A DNA stretch of 64,000 nt from Cyanobacteria bacterium SIG26 (lineage in GTDB: Bacteria > Cyanobacteriota > Vampirovibrionia > Gastranaerophilales > Gastranaerophilaceae), in the NCBI GenBank assembly GCA_015152555.1, contig SUTS01000006.1, positions 1 to 64,000 on the forward strand. Direction: 5' to 3'. Below the pieces are notes generated by a model that worked only from the letters and a program-made list of their open reading frames with translations, made no database searches and was not told the DNA's origin. Shown here piece after piece: positions 36,877 to 44,762 of the stretch; position 1 is the stretch's first letter; each line of letters begins with the position of its first letter. The position numbers and the translations under genes are program-made.

Positions 36877-36957
36877 TATATTGTAAATTATTTGCAAAAA
36901 TAATTTTCAAGTTTATAATTGAATAAAGATTGTATTTATATAGAAAGTTAGGGAATT

Positions 36958-37956
36958 ATGAGTGAACAAAAAATAGCTGTATTAGGTTGTGGATTATGGG
37001 GCAGAAATATTGTCCGTAATTTCTATAATTTGAATGCGTTGGGTATGGTTTGTGATTTAGACGAAGAAAATTTGGCAAAAGTTAAAGAACAATATCCTGA
37101 TGTGAAAACTACAAGAGATTTTAATGATATTATCAATTCTGATGAAATAACAGGGGTTGCGGTTGTTACTCCAAGTCATACTCATTTTAAATTTGTAAAA
37201 GCAATGCTTGAAGCCGGTAAAAATGTTTATGTTGAAAAACCGATATCAACTGTAGCTCAAGAAGCCAGAGATTTGACAGATCTAGCTGATAGTAAAGGGC
37301 TTGTATTAATGGTAGGACATCTATTGCTTTATCATCCGGCTGTTAATAGATTAAAAATGCTTGTTGAAGATGGGGTTTTAGGTGATGTTGTATACGCTCA
37401 AAGTGACAGATTGAATATCAATTATTTTAAAAATGACAGAAGTGTAATGTGGGATTTAGCTCCGCATGATGTTTCAATGATTAGTTATGTTTTAGGTAAA
37501 AATCCTAAGCGCGTAATTGCTGCTACAGGTTGTTCTTCTGATAGAAATGATATTATGGATATTACGCATATAAGTATTGAAATGGAAGGCGGCGCAATTG
37601 CACAAATTAGTGATAGCTGGATCACTCCTAAAAAACATGTTCAATTACTAGTCAGGGGAACTAAAGCTACTGCCATCTTAGATGATACTGTTATGGAAAA
37701 TAAATTGACAATTTATGATAATTTTAAAAATGCAAATAGTGAAGTTGTTATTTCAGATTATTTGGAAATAGAACCTTTAAAATTAGAGTGCCAACACTTT
37801 ATTAACTGTTGTGAAACAGGTAAAAAAGCTCGCTCAGATGGAGAAAATGGTTTTATTGTTGTGAGTATTTTAGAAGAAGCGGAAAAAATAATGTTGGGTG
37901 ATAGAAGAAATAATTTGGATGAGGTTAATTTCGCACTATCAAGAACTAAGCAGTAA
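36958..37956 (+). CDS. Gfo/Idh/MocA-family sugar dehydrogenase
   Basis: 332 residues. The Rossmann motif is VLGCGLWGRNIVR, the conserved Lys-Pro is in VYVEKPIST, and the active-site area holds DLAPHDVSMI with the catalytic His. The closest described relatives are nucleotide-sugar oxidoreductases such as UDP-GlcNAc 3-dehydrogenases in surface polysaccharide synthesis. The neighbouring glycosyltransferase fits that idea. Substrate and cofactor specificity are inferred. AGGGA precedes the ATG. Confidence 0.88.
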   Translation: MSEQKIAVLGCGLWGRNIVRNFYNLNALGMVCDLDEENLAKVKEQYPDVKTTRDFNDIINSDEITGVAVVTPSHTHFKFVKAMLEAGKNVYVEKPISTVAQEARDLTDLADSKGLVLMVGHLLLYHPAVNRLKMLVEDGVLGDVVYAQSDRLNINYFKNDRSVMWDLAPHDVSMISYVLGKNPKRVIAATGCSSDRNDIMDITHISIEMEGGAIAQISDSWITPKKHVQLLVRGTKATAILDDTVMENKLTIYDNFKNANSEVVISDYLEIEPLKLECQHFINCCETGKKARSDGENGFIVVSILEEAEKIMLGDRRNNLDEVNFALSRTKQ

Positions 37957-37970
37957 TGGAGAATAAAATA

Positions 37971-38582
37971 ATGGATATTAAAAATAATACGGCAAATATA
38001 GTATCAATAACAAGAATTTTTGTAGCATTTATTGCTATTGCATTGTTGTTTGAACATACAATTTGTGCTTATGTTTGGTCAACTATTTTGACTATAATTG
38101 CTTTTGCAATGGATGGTGTTGATGGTTATATCGCAAGAAAATATAATCAATCATCTGAATTAGGTTCAGTTCTTGATATTATGGGTGACAGAATCGTAGA
38201 AGTTTCATATTGGATAGCATTTGCGGTTATGGGTTGGTTAAATATTTTATTTCCAATTGTTTGTGTTGCAAGAGCTTTTACCACAGATGGTATCAGAAGT
38301 GTTGCTTTGTCAAAAGGAATGACAGCATTTGGTGAAAAATCTATGCAATCAACAGCTTGGGGTAAATTTATTTGCGGTTCGAAATTTATGCGTATTAGTT
38401 ATGCTGTAGCAAAAGTTTTAGCGTTTATTTTGTTGATATTTGTACATACTCCGTTTGAAACTTTTAAATATCAACCGCAACTTGAATTAACTGCAATTGT
38501 TTTAGCTTGGGCGGCGATTATATTCTGTGTTGTTCGAGCTATTCCTGTTGTAGCTGAAAGTGGTAAATTATTTAATAAATAG
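37971..38582 (+). CDS. CDP-alcohol phosphatidyltransferase
   Basis: 203 residues from the ATG at 37971, which follows GGAG; an ATG at 37956 overlaps the upstream stop codon and could be used by coupling. The family signature is complete: DGVDGYIARKYNQSSELGSVLDIMGDR (the D-G-x2-A-R...G-x3-D-x3-D pattern). Five or six membrane helices are visible. The protein could be phosphatidylglycerophosphate synthase (PgsA) or a close relative; no feature decides. Confidence 0.87.
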   Translation: MDIKNNTANIVSITRIFVAFIAIALLFEHTICAYVWSTILTIIAFAMDGVDGYIARKYNQSSELGSVLDIMGDRIVEVSYWIAFAVMGWLNILFPIVCVARAFTTDGIRSVALSKGMTAFGEKSMQSTAWGKFICGSKFMRISYAVAKVLAFILLIFVHTPFETFKYQPQLELTAIVLAWAAIIFCVVRAIPVVAESGKLFNK

Positions 38583-38595
38583 AGTTACGGTAAAT

Positions 38596-39045
38596 ATGGC
38601 AAAGTTAAACATCGTTCTTTATGAGCCGGAAATTCCTCAAAATACAGGCAATATCGCCAGATTATGTGCTTGTTGTGGTGCAAGTTTGTATTTGGTTGGG
38701 AAATTAGGGTTTTCTTTATCAAGTAAATATACAAAACGTGCCGGCCTTGACTATTGGGAAAGTGTCGATATCCATAAGGTTGATTCAATGGAAGATTTGT
38801 ACAATGAATTTCCTGACGGGACGTTTTATTATTTAACTACAAAAACTGATAAATTGTACACAGATATTGAATTTAAAGACAATGATTTTATTGTTTTTGG
38901 ACCGGAATCCAGGGGGTTGCCTGAACAATATACTAAAGATTCCCATGCCAGAACCATACCAATGTTAGAGGGACAAAGAAGTTTAAATTTATCAAATTCT
39001 GTTGCAATTGTTGCTTATGAGGCTATAAGACAGAATGGATTATAA
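38596..39045 (+). CDS. trmL: tRNA (cytidine/uridine(34)-2'-O)-methyltransferase TrmL
   Basis: 149 residues from the ATG at 38596; a longer frame begins inside the preceding gene and lacks support. The SPOUT methyltransferase blocks are NIVLYEPEIPQNTGNIARLC at the N-terminus, FGPESRGLP, and LNLSNSVAIVAYE, which forms the SAM-binding trefoil knot. TrmL methylates the wobble base of some tRNA-Leu. It overlaps the next gene by 11 bp. Confidence 0.94.
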   Translation: MAKLNIVLYEPEIPQNTGNIARLCACCGASLYLVGKLGFSLSSKYTKRAGLDYWESVDIHKVDSMEDLYNEFPDGTFYYLTTKTDKLYTDIEFKDNDFIVFGPESRGLPEQYTKDSHARTIPMLEGQRSLNLSNSVAIVAYEAIRQNGL

Positions 39046-39841
39046 ATTACCAAAACGAGTGCAAAATTCAAATAAATCTACTTATGGTAGAGTTTTGAAT
39101 ATTGCGGGTTCTGATTATATGCCTGGAGCAGCTTATTTATCAAGCGTTTCTGCTTTAAAAGTCGGATGCGGATATTGCTTTTTAGCTTCAACTGAAAGGT
39201 GTATTTCTGCTGTTGCCGCTCAGACTCAAAATGTAGTGTTTGTACCATTTAAAGATTTACAACAGCATTTAAAACAGGCTGATGTTGTATCTATTGGTTG
39301 TGGTTTATCAACTGAAAAACAGTCGATTAAAGTTTTTAATCAAGTTTTAGATTGTATTGAACCGGATATACCATTAATTATTGATGCCGATGGGATAAAT
39401 ATTTTAGCCAAAGATTCAAAACGTTTGACACATCAAAAAACGATAATTACTCCTCATCCTAAAGAGGCGGCAAGGCTTATGGATAGTTCTTTGGATTTTG
39501 TGTTGGATAATCTTGAATATACAGCCTCGATGTTGGCTTCAACGTTCAATGTTATCGTTGCTTTAAAGACTCATAGGACGCTTGTAATGGCTCCTGATGG
39601 TAAAAAATATATAAATACCTCAGGCAATAATTCTATGGCAAAGGCGGGCTCAGGAGATGTTTTAACCGGTATGATTTCGGGTTTGGTTGCTCAAGGTATG
39701 GATATGTTTGAGGCGACGTGTTTAGGTGTTTATTTGCATGGCTTGGCCGGTGATATTGCAAAAAATGAGCTTACCGAATACTCAGTAATGGCTGAGGATT
39801 TGATAAGCTTCATTCCTAATGCTATTAAAGTTTGTTATTAA
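39035..39841 (+). CDS. nnrD: ADP-dependent NAD(P)H-hydrate dehydratase
   Basis: 268 residues, ribokinase-like fold. Typical blocks are GRVLNIAGSDYMPGAAYLSSVSALKVGCGYC, IDADGINIL, TPHPKEAARLM, and the phosphate loop AKAGSGDVLTGMI. It repairs hydrated NAD(P)H. Many bacteria fuse it to the epimerase NnrE; here the epimerase domain is absent and no nnrE is seen nearby. Confidence 0.93.
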   Translation: MDYKLPKRVQNSNKSTYGRVLNIAGSDYMPGAAYLSSVSALKVGCGYCFLASTERCISAVAAQTQNVVFVPFKDLQQHLKQADVVSIGCGLSTEKQSIKVFNQVLDCIEPDIPLIIDADGINILAKDSKRLTHQKTIITPHPKEAARLMDSSLDFVLDNLEYTASMLASTFNVIVALKTHRTLVMAPDGKKYINTSGNNSMAKAGSGDVLTGMISGLVAQGMDMFEATCLGVYLHGLAGDIAKNELTEYSVMAEDLISFIPNAIKVCY

Positions 39842-40065
39842 ACGTTAATGTCTAATGTTTTGCTTGCAGTTTCTGCAATCTTTGTGTTTTTGCTTGTTAA
39901 AGGTGTTGATGGGCTAAAGTACTCAATTTCATTAATCGCTTTTTTTATAGCGGGAAATGCAGTACCTTTAGCATCATACCTTACGTATTCGTGTAATTGG
40001 TCAGTAATTGATTTTGTGATTGTTTTTGGTATTTCTAAATTTTTTGCGATTGGGGCTATAAACAT
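39838..40065 (-). CDS. Small unknown protein, 75 residues
   Basis: 75 residues with no signal peptide or membrane helix. It is accepted because GGAGAAAAATT directly precedes the ATG, a strong ribosome site. The competing plus-strand frame over the same bases lacks one. The sequence has a helical middle (AIKKAINEIEYF) and a Ser/Thr-rich end. The stop overlaps the end of nnrD by 4 bp. No family was recognised. Confidence 0.55.
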   Translation of the reverse strand: MFIAPIAKNLEIPKTITKSITDQLHEYVRYDAKGTAFPAIKKAINEIEYFSPSTPLTSKNTKIAETASKTLDINV

Positions 40066-40139
40066 AATTTTTCTCCTTTTTTGTTTTTATTGGTTAATGT
40101 ACGTTATTTTTATTAAATTATTTAAATTTTTTAAATAAA

Positions 40140-40182
40140 TAGCCTAATTGGGTTATTTTATAAATCTCTCCCTATTAGGCTA
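40140..40182. terminator. Hairpin downstream of speD
   Basis: tagcctaat (40140-40148) and attaggcta (40174-40182) form a perfect 9 bp stem with a 25 nt loop that holds a smaller ggg/ccc pairing. A run of seven T follows on the plus strand, and tttattt follows on the minus strand. It lies just after the speD stop. Confidence 0.6.
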
Positions 40183-40213
40183 TAATTTTTTTATAAGTAT
40201 TGAAGTTTTAGAA

Positions 40214-40672
40214 TTAGTTTTCGCATTGTTCTATGATCTGGAATGGTTTTTCTAAAACTTTCATTGTTTCTTTAGACATTATGCCTCTTTTTAATTCTGT
40301 GAAAGATGCTTTTTTAGAACAGAATTTCTTTTTCAAAAATTCGTAAGCAACTTTTGGGTCGCATTTTGAGCCGCAAGTGAATAAATCAACTGCAGCGTAG
40401 CCTAATTCCGGCCAAGTATGAATAGCCAAGTGGCTTTCAGAAATGATTACAACTCCTGAAACTCCATACGGGCTAAACATATGAAAACATTTTTGTACAA
40501 TTGTTGCTCCGCATTCAAGAGCTGATTCCATCATGTATTTTTCAACTTTATCAATACTGTTTAAAGTATTTGGATCACATTCAAAGAATTCGGCAAGAAC
40601 GTGTTGTCCTAAATTAATTTCTTCTTGTTCTGAATCCATTTGATACATGTCTAATAAAGGTGCGTTAATCAA
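40214..40672 (-). CDS. speD: S-adenosylmethionine decarboxylase proenzyme
   Basis: 152 residues, prokaryotic type. The self-cleavage site is E79-S80 in IISESHLAIHTWPE; Ser80 becomes the pyruvoyl group. H85 and C100 (VDLFTCG) are the usual catalytic residues. The start is TTG, chosen because GGAG lies 9 nt upstream; the first internal ATG is 8 codons later and has no ribosome site. The product supplies aminopropyl groups for spermidine. No spermidine synthase gene is adjacent. Confidence 0.92.
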   Translation of the reverse strand: MINAPLLDMYQMDSEQEEINLGQHVLAEFFECDPNTLNSIDKVEKYMMESALECGATIVQKCFHMFSPYGVSGVVIISESHLAIHTWPELGYAAVDLFTCGSKCDPKVAYEFLKKKFCSKKASFTELKRGIMSKETMKVLEKPFQIIEQCEN

Positions 40673-40884
40673 TTCGTTTTTCTCCTTATTGTATAAATGT
40701 ATATTTTCACACTATTACATAATATACTAAAAAAATATTTTTTGTTACTTTTGTAATTTATTTATCTGTGCGAAATTTTAAATAATCGTCATAAGTACAC
40801 TTATAAGACAGTTACAGCCATTTTAAATTATTAAGTTTTATTAAACGGGTTTTAAAATTGTTAATTTTATTATAATATTTCCGT

Positions 40885-41589
40885 ATGAACAATAAAATTT
40901 TAGTAGTTGATGATGATGTAGCAATCAATGAACTGATAAAGATTAATCTTGAATTATCAGGGTATAAAGTTGTGCAGGCATTTGATGGTGTGAAGGGTTT
41001 TGCATTAGCAAAACAAGAGTTACCTTCATTAGTTATATTGGATGTAATGATGCCCGAGGTTGATGGTTTTACTGTGGCAAAACGCATTCGCCAAAATGAC
41101 GATACGAAAGAGATTCCGATTATAATGTTGACGGCTTTATCTCAATTAAATGATAAAGTAAATGGGTTTAATATCGGTGTTGATGATTATTTAGTAAAGC
41201 CATTTGAAGTTGAGGAATTGTTGGTACGGGTGAGGGCATTACTAAAACGAACAAATCAAATCCCTAAATCTGCATCTACAAGAGATTTATTGACTTTAGG
41301 TGAAATTACATTGTTACCTGAAACTTATGGGGTTAAAATTGCTGATAAACAGGTTAAATTAACTCCAATTGAATTTGAAATATTTAATTTGTTATTTCAA
41401 AATCATGGGAATATGGTATCTTCAGCAAAACTTTTAAAAGATATTTGGGGATATTCGCCTGATGATGATATAGAGACAATTCGCGTGCATATAAGGCATT
41501 TGAGAAGTAAAATAGATAAGATTGCGAATGGCAAGAAGTATATAGAGACTATTTATGGTGGTGGGTACAAATTGAATATTGATACTTAG
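40885..41589 (+). CDS. OmpR/PhoB-family response regulator
   Basis: 234 residues. The receiver has D9-D10-D11, the phospho-acceptor D53 in LVILDVMMP, the switch Thr in MLTAL and K102 in LVKPFE. The C-terminal winged-helix domain (about 140-230) ends with the usual TIYGGGYKLN. TATAAT lies 8 nt before the ATG with no ribosome site, so a leaderless mRNA is likely. No histidine kinase is adjacent, so its partner is unknown. It converges with the next gene, overlapping by 4 bp at the stops. Confidence 0.92.
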   Translation: MNNKILVVDDDVAINELIKINLELSGYKVVQAFDGVKGFALAKQELPSLVILDVMMPEVDGFTVAKRIRQNDDTKEIPIIMLTALSQLNDKVNGFNIGVDDYLVKPFEVEELLVRVRALLKRTNQIPKSASTRDLLTLGEITLLPETYGVKIADKQVKLTPIEFEIFNLLFQNHGNMVSSAKLLKDIWGYSPDDDIETIRVHIRHLRSKIDKIANGKKYIETIYGGGYKLNIDT

Positions 41590-43397
41590 TGTCTTTTACA
41601 ATAAGCATCTTGATTATCAATTTCTCCGTTAAAATTATTATCAACTCCATCTGAGCATGCTCCGATAGATTCGTAGGATTCTGCTTTTGGGTTAGTTTTT
41701 AGGTATTTGTTTGGGATTAGGGTCCAAAGGTATAGGAAAAAGTCTTTATGAGCTTTTGCAAGTTTTGGATTTTTTATTATTAAAACGTTTTCATCATTTT
41801 TATTGTCCCCGCTGTTTGAAAAGTTCATTGAGCCTAATACCAAAATCTCATCATCAATAATCATTGTTTTTGAGTGAACTTTGCCTGCGTAATTCTCGGT
41901 TTTTAACAATATTTTATTTTCTCGTAAAATCGCGTGTTTTGTATTTTTTGTAGAGGTACTGTTGGCATCAATAATTACTCTGACATCAACTCCTCGAAGT
42001 TTTGCGTTTATAAGTTCTTCTGTTATGTTTTTGTGTGTTATTAAAAACGTCGGAATATAAATATATTTTTGTGCGTTTTGAATAAGTTGGATAATTCTGA
42101 TACTTGGTTTATCTTGGGGTGAAAAATAAACTTCTACTTTACTGTTGTTTAATGTAAACTTATTAGGCATTTTTGAGCATTGTTTTAATTTGTGAAATCT
42201 GCCATTTAGCATTTGTTCAAATTCATTTTTATATATATTGGCAATTTGTTCTGATTTGATTATTGCAATTGAATTAACGTCATAATCAGATAAACCTGTT
42301 GGTGAAATGTTCATTGAGCCTGTAAACACTGTTTTGTTGTCAAAAATAATAAATTTGTTATGCATAAGCATGTTACTTTGAGTTTTAGAGTCTGTAATAT
42401 CAGAGCGGTGTGATGTTGCCAAATCTATTATTTTTTGATTATTTGGGTAATAGTTTTCAGAGGGGTCGAATTTACTATCGTAAATAAATCTTATTTTTAC
42501 ACCTCTATTTTTAGCTTTTTGTAGTGATTGCGTGATTCCCGGGATTTCACTATAGCCGTATATTGCAATATCTATAGATTCGGTTGCGTTATTTATATGG
42601 CTTAATAATTCGCTGCAAACATTTGTTATGCATTTTGTATGAGGTTTTAGGTTTTTTGTGTAGTCAGTAAAAATAATTTTTATATTATCATCTGTAATGA
42701 CTAGCGGAGGTTGTGGAATTTGTGGGATTTTAGTACGGGTTTCTTTTTTAACGTGGAATTTTTTGTTTTTTTCTAAATGACAATATTTACATTGCTTTGC
42801 TTGTTTTGGCAGATGTTTTTTAGGAATATATACGGTATCGTGTGCGATTTTTCCATACGGGCAGTCTAATTTATGATATTTATTTGATTTATGGTTTAGA
42901 ATAACAAGATTAAGTTTATTTGCCGAAAATAAATTCTTTTCAAAGTTTTTTGGTTCTCCGATTTCCCCGTTAATTATCCCGAAACCGCTATGTTTAAGCA
43001 TTTCTGAATATTTCATTCCATTTGTATAGATTTCTCCATATCTGCATTCTGACGATATTTTATCGGATTTTTTTACTTGTACTCGTTTGTTTTTAAGTGT
43101 ATTCTGTGCGAAATCTTGGGCAAGGTAACCAAGTGATATAAGTTGTTTATGATTAAGTCCGTTTTTTATTGCAAAAGATTCATAAAACTCTTCACTCGGT
43201 TCCATAGAAAAAGATTCAATTCCTTCTATGCAAAAAATTTCATTGTTATCAACCGAATTATTTTTATTAAAGTCAATCCCAAATTTTGTTGGGGTGTAGA
43301 TTTCCATAATAGAATTCGAATTTTCGCTGTTTATAATAAATAGTGAAAAAGTACTAAATAATATTATTAAAATTATTCCGGTTATAAATTCTTTCAT
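41586..43397 (-). CDS. Phospholipase D-like protein with two HKD motifs
   Basis: 603 residues. An N-terminal hydrophobic helix (about 5-22) anchors or exports it. The middle (about 60-215) has a Cys-His segment (YHKLDCPYG...CKYC) like small metal-binding modules. Two complete HxKx4D motifs follow: HNKFIIFDNKTVFTGSMN and HSKTMIIDDEILVLGSMN. They form one phosphodiesterase active site of the PLD superfamily, which includes phospholipases and nucleases. The last residues, CSDGVDNNFNGEIDNQDAYC, look like a Ca-binding D-x-D-N-x-x-G-x-I-D loop closed by two Cys. Its stop overlaps that of the regulator, and its start overlaps the stop of the upstream YdjC-like gene by 4 bp. Substrate is unknown. Confidence 0.85.
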   Translation of the reverse strand: MKEFITGIILIILFSTFSLFIINSENSNSIMEIYTPTKFGIDFNKNNSVDNNEIFCIEGIESFSMEPSEEFYESFAIKNGLNHKQLISLGYLAQDFAQNTLKNKRVQVKKSDKISSECRYGEIYTNGMKYSEMLKHSGFGIINGEIGEPKNFEKNLFSANKLNLVILNHKSNKYHKLDCPYGKIAHDTVYIPKKHLPKQAKQCKYCHLEKNKKFHVKKETRTKIPQIPQPPLVITDDNIKIIFTDYTKNLKPHTKCITNVCSELLSHINNATESIDIAIYGYSEIPGITQSLQKAKNRGVKIRFIYDSKFDPSENYYPNNQKIIDLATSHRSDITDSKTQSNMLMHNKFIIFDNKTVFTGSMNISPTGLSDYDVNSIAIIKSEQIANIYKNEFEQMLNGRFHKLKQCSKMPNKFTLNNSKVEVYFSPQDKPSIRIIQLIQNAQKYIYIPTFLITHKNITEELINAKLRGVDVRVIIDANSTSTKNTKHAILRENKILLKTENYAGKVHSKTMIIDDEILVLGSMNFSNSGDNKNDENVLIIKNPKLAKAHKDFFLYLWTLIPNKYLKTNPKAESYESIGACSDGVDNNFNGEIDNQDAYCKRH

Positions 43398-44242
43398 TCG
43401 TATAGTTTCTTATAGTTTGTTATTTCAAAACCTAATCGGGTTATAGAGTCTTTCAGTGTCATGTTTTGTGTAATTGCGAATTCTTTTGAACGAAGATTTT
43501 TTATAATGTTTTGGTATTTTTTCGGGTGGATTACTATTTCTGTAATTCCGTTTTCTTCAATCATCTGCAAACCTTGTTCTACAGTTTCGATATCCATCAT
43601 TTTGTTATAACCTATTCCGATTATGTAGTTGTTAGTTTTTAAGTTGTATTTGTAAACTGTTCGCTGGTTTTCGTTTGTAAATGATTTGAATTTACCTACA
43701 TTTATTAGGTTTTTCATGTACTGAAAATTTAGATGTTTAAAGAATTTTGGAACAAAATAGAGTTCTTCATTGTGTGTTCTTATATAATCAATATTGTATT
43801 CTTTTGCCAGCTTGCATACAATTTCAAAAATTTCCGGGATAACGTGTATGTGTTCAAGTGTACTGATTTGGTATAATCTAAGACCCGAAAGTTGAGCCTT
43901 ATCAAGTTGAGCTTTGAACTCTTCCTTAATTTGTTCTAGCAGTGTCGCATTGTTCCTGTTTAGGTAAATATTCATAAATGACATGTCAAAGTTACCATGT
44001 TCATTTGTGAGTAAATTACAATTGGTTAAAGGGGTGCCTTGCGAAATATTAAGATTAATTCCCAAGCTTAAATTTGCGCAGTCAGGAAGAATGTTGTGCA
44101 CTGCACTTTCAAAAGAGTCTGTGTTTGTGCAAATATTGGCAGATGTTAAAAAACCATTGACGTACCCTTCCAAAATCGCTTGATTTTCTGCGTTCGACAA
44201 TCCAAATCCATCCGCGTTTAGTATTAAAACTTTTTCAAACAT
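43394..44242 (-). CDS. YdjC/ChbG-like carbohydrate deacetylase homologue with altered metal site
   Basis: 282 residues. The fold blocks of the YdjC family are visible: NADGFGLSNAENQAI at the N-terminus, LSLGINLNISQGTPL, LEHIHVIPEIFE, and a C-terminal block EIVIHPKKY. In active members the first reads NADDFG and the second GLHLN; here Asp becomes Gly and His becomes Asn at likely metal ligands, while the third block keeps His. The protein may be inactive, use a different metal site or act on another substrate. It ends 4 bp inside the PLD-like gene, so they are co-transcribed. Confidence 0.7.
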   Translation of the reverse strand: MFEKVLILNADGFGLSNAENQAILEGYVNGFLTSANICTNTDSFESAVHNILPDCANLSLGINLNISQGTPLTNCNLLTNEHGNFDMSFMNIYLNRNNATLLEQIKEEFKAQLDKAQLSGLRLYQISTLEHIHVIPEIFEIVCKLAKEYNIDYIRTHNEELYFVPKFFKHLNFQYMKNLINVGKFKSFTNENQRTVYKYNLKTNNYIIGIGYNKMMDIETVEQGLQMIEENGITEIVIHPKKYQNIIKNLRSKEFAITQNMTLKDSITRLGFEITNYKKLYE

Positions 44243-44363
44243 GATTTACCTAGCTATTTTAATATGCTTATTATATGAGATTTTTCCCCTTTTTGCAACG
44301 TATGTTTTTTAAGAGTCATGAATAAAATTTTTGCTTGCCAAATTCCACTATTGCCATAAAAAA

Positions 44364-44422
44364 GTAAGTTGGGCTTTCAGCCCAACAGGGTAATAAATGT
44401 TGGGATAGAAATCCCAACTTAC
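44364..44422. repeat. Foldback repeat made of nested hairpins
   Basis: gttgggct-ttc-agcccaac (44368-44386) and gttgggat-agaa-atcccaac (44399-44418) are two perfect 8 bp hairpins. Outer arms gtaagttggg (44364-44373) and cccaacttac (44413-44422) also pair. The same strong folds on both strands and the lack of a reading frame suggest a small interspersed element. It lies 140 bp upstream of the YdjC-like start. Confidence 0.75.
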
Positions 44423-44466
44423 ATACTTGGTTGACCAAACTAACCCACGGTTGGTAGCAACATTTA

Positions 44467-44549
44467 CCCCCCCCCTCAGAATGACGTTATCATTCACATT
44501 ACCCCACCCTAACCCTCCCCATCCAGGGAGGGGAGAGTATTCCCCCCCC
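44467..44549. repeat. GC-rich repeat fragment with C9 and C8 tracts
   Basis: A C9 run (44467-44475) is followed by ccctcagaatgacg, a MITE-end fragment. Then comes cctccccatccagggaggg, which matches the 1-303 repeat in inverted orientation, and a C8 run (44542-44549). Homopolymers of this length are rare elsewhere in the window. Confidence 0.7.
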
Positions 44550-44551
44550 TC

Positions 44552-44580
44552 TTGTTATGTGGTGGAAAATTTGTTATAAT
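44552..44580 (+). promoter_or_regulatory. Promoter of the leader ORF and prepilin
   Basis: TTGTTA (44552-44557), 17 bp, TATAAT (44575-44580). It directly follows the C8 tract and precedes GGAGGG (44597-44602) and ATG (44609), a normal expression unit. Confidence 0.65.
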
Positions 44581-44608
44581 AAAATAATAAGAATATGGAG
44601 GGTTGAGA

Positions 44609-44659
44609 ATGATGAAATACAGATATAGCAACAGTTTAGGGGGGGGGGGTAACCTCTAA
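44609..44659 (+). other. Short leader ORF ending after a G11 tract (slippage site)
   Basis: ATG ATG at 44609 and 44612 follow GGAGGG at 6 and 9 nt. As sequenced the frame encodes MMKYRYSNSLGGGGNL and stops at 44657. The G tract is 44639-44649, 11 G. With one G fewer, or two more, the frame reads on without a stop into the prepilin frame at 44763. With one extra G it stops at once (TAA at 44650). The prepilin frame itself is closed by TAG at 44637 just before the tract. Confidence 0.7.
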
Positions 44660-44701
44660 TAGTCTTGTAACAAGGCTTTTGACTACTCTCCAATGTAGTA
44701 A

Positions 44702-44740
44702 ATTTTATGAGATTCTTCGGGCTAAAGCCCTCAGAATGAC
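44702..44740. repeat. Right half of the MITE-like element inside the prepilin leader region
   Basis: 39 bp identical to 681-719 (attttatgagattcttcggg, then ctaaagccctcagaatgac). In the prepilin frame it reads EILRAKALRMT. Confidence 0.9.
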
Positions 44741-44762
44741 GAGTGTTGAACGAGGCGGAAAG

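Noticed and set aside
39848..40138. 96-codon plus-strand frame with hydrophobic segments
   Set aside because: The minus-strand 75-residue frame over the same bases has a strong ribosome site; the plus-strand frame does not.
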